The notes below the pieces were generated by a model. The model saw only the letters and a list, made by a program, of their open reading frames with translations. It was not told the origin of the DNA and did no database searches. Position numbers and translations under genes: made by a program. 7,540 nt of DNA from Clostridia bacterium (GTDB lineage Bacteria > UBA6262 > WVXT01): positions 1 through 7,540 of the forward strand of contig DAOVHK010000071.1 in NCBI GenBank assembly GCA_030671905.1, written 5' to 3'. Shown piece by piece: positions 6,980-7,540 of this stretch. Every line of letters begins with the position of its first letter. Within the stretch, counting starts at the first letter, position 1.

Positions 6980-7540
6980 TTATCCTTTCTTAAATGCGCC
7001 GTCCAGGAACATTTTGCCCAGGATAGCACATCCCTGCAGTGAAGATTGCTCTTTTATGACGTATTTAAAATCTCCCATCCATCTTTTCTTTGCTTCTATG
7101 AAAACAGGATTAATAGCACCGCCAGTAAGAATCAATTCCTGGGAAAGTTTAACTTTCTTTGATAACTGTTTAAGATGCTCTCCGGTTAACTCCATGGAAG
7201 TCTTGACCATTCCCGCCAGGATATGTTCACGATTATGGGATAGATGGAGATTAGTGATGGAAGCCCATATATTCTCTACAGAATACCTGTCTCCCGACAA
7301 ATAAGGAAGAAAACCGGGCAGGTCTAAAACTTCCCCTTCCTTCTCCCGCTCAAGAACCTTTTTCAGAGTTTGCGGTAAGAAATCTTTAAAGAAACTATCT
7401 AAGCTCATATCCTTACAAAATACATTGGCAAACCATTTAAATGCTTCTCCTCCTGTATTTAGAACGAACATAGTTATCCAGCGACCAGGAATTACGTGGC
7501 AACGAATATTGTGTTGGGGAGAAGCAATAGGAGTCTCCAG
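6980..7540 (-). CDS. FGGY-family carbohydrate kinase, C-terminal part (5' end outside window)
   Basis: The frame is open from the right edge to a TAA at 6982-6980, giving the last 186 residues of a protein that begins outside the window. FGGY kinases (xylulokinase, glycerol kinase and relatives) phosphorylate sugars or polyols with ATP in the cytoplasm and are usually about 500 residues, so roughly the C-terminal third is seen. Supporting motifs are CHVIPGRW followed by LNTGGEAFKWF at visible residues 15-37, FLPYLSGDR at 77-85, a divergent version of the FGGY signature around LHLSHNREHILAGM (98-111), and LTGGAINP (138-145), which matches the ATP-binding TGGGAxSP segment. The final motif EQSSLQGCAILG (164-175) replaces the more usual E.(A/G)ALGAA. 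The Met at 7471 is not a start, because homology continues upstream of it. The substrate cannot be read from this fragment. The gene probably belongs to a separate transcription unit ending just downstream. Confidence 0.85.
   Translation of the reverse strand: METPIASPQHNIRCHVIPGRWITMFVLNTGGEAFKWFANVFCKDMSLDSFFKDFLPQTLKKVLEREKEGEVLDLPGFLPYLSGDRYSVENIWASITNLHLSHNREHILAGMVKTSMELTGEHLKQLSKKVKLSQELILTGGAINPVFIEAKKRWMGDFKYVIKEQSSLQGCAILGKMFLDGAFKKG

Noticed and set aside
1..7540. A new defence, mobile or secretion system, CRISPR array, tRNA or rRNA
   Set aside because: Both strands were scanned by eye. Apart from about 120 nt at 6858-6979 and the first 31 nt, the window is filled by five minus-strand genes, four of them of known families, with no direct-repeat array, transposase or RNA gene signature.

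Overview
The window is a compact block of bacterial housekeeping genes, all read on the minus strand, so transcription runs from high to low coordinates. In that order it holds the C-terminal part of an FGGY-family sugar kinase (cut by the right edge), a short intergenic stretch with a probable terminator and promoter, secA, lnt, prfB, and a membrane protein of unknown function with TPR and HEAT repeats. A 9-bp palindrome lies across the stop codon of that last gene. No RNA genes, CRISPR arrays, insertion sequences or phage genes were seen.

The organism looks like a diderm (Gram-negative-type) bacterium of moderately low GC. It has apolipoprotein N-acyltransferase and a SecA with the zinc-binding tail that contacts SecB. 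Protein sequences are well conserved at motifs but otherwise match no model organism I can name. An uncultured candidate phylum (for example Omnitrophota or a relative) is possible, but this is a guess from style and gene order, not a placement.

Layout: kinase 7540-6980 (partial); terminator/promoter region 6979-6858; secA 6857-4104; 25-nt gap; lnt 4078-2525; prfB 2531-1403, overlapping the lnt end by 7 nt; 6-nt gap; TPR/HEAT protein 1396-32. From secA onwards the spacing is so tight that the four genes are probably one operon driven from the promoter near 6894-6922. SecA exports proteins, Lnt completes lipoprotein maturation after Sec export, and RF2 terminates translation at UGA/UAA. The secA-prfB neighbourhood is a known arrangement in other bacteria (for example Bacillus), here with lnt between them.

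The most informative point is that prfB is complete only through a +1 programmed frameshift at an in-frame UGA (2460-2462), with a Shine-Dalgarno-like AGGAGG and a CTT TGA slip site spaced as in E. coli. A plain ORF caller would start the gene about 40 codons late. I found no convincing new defence, mobile or metabolic system. The least explained items are the TPR-coil-TM-HEAT protein and the palindrome at 18-42.
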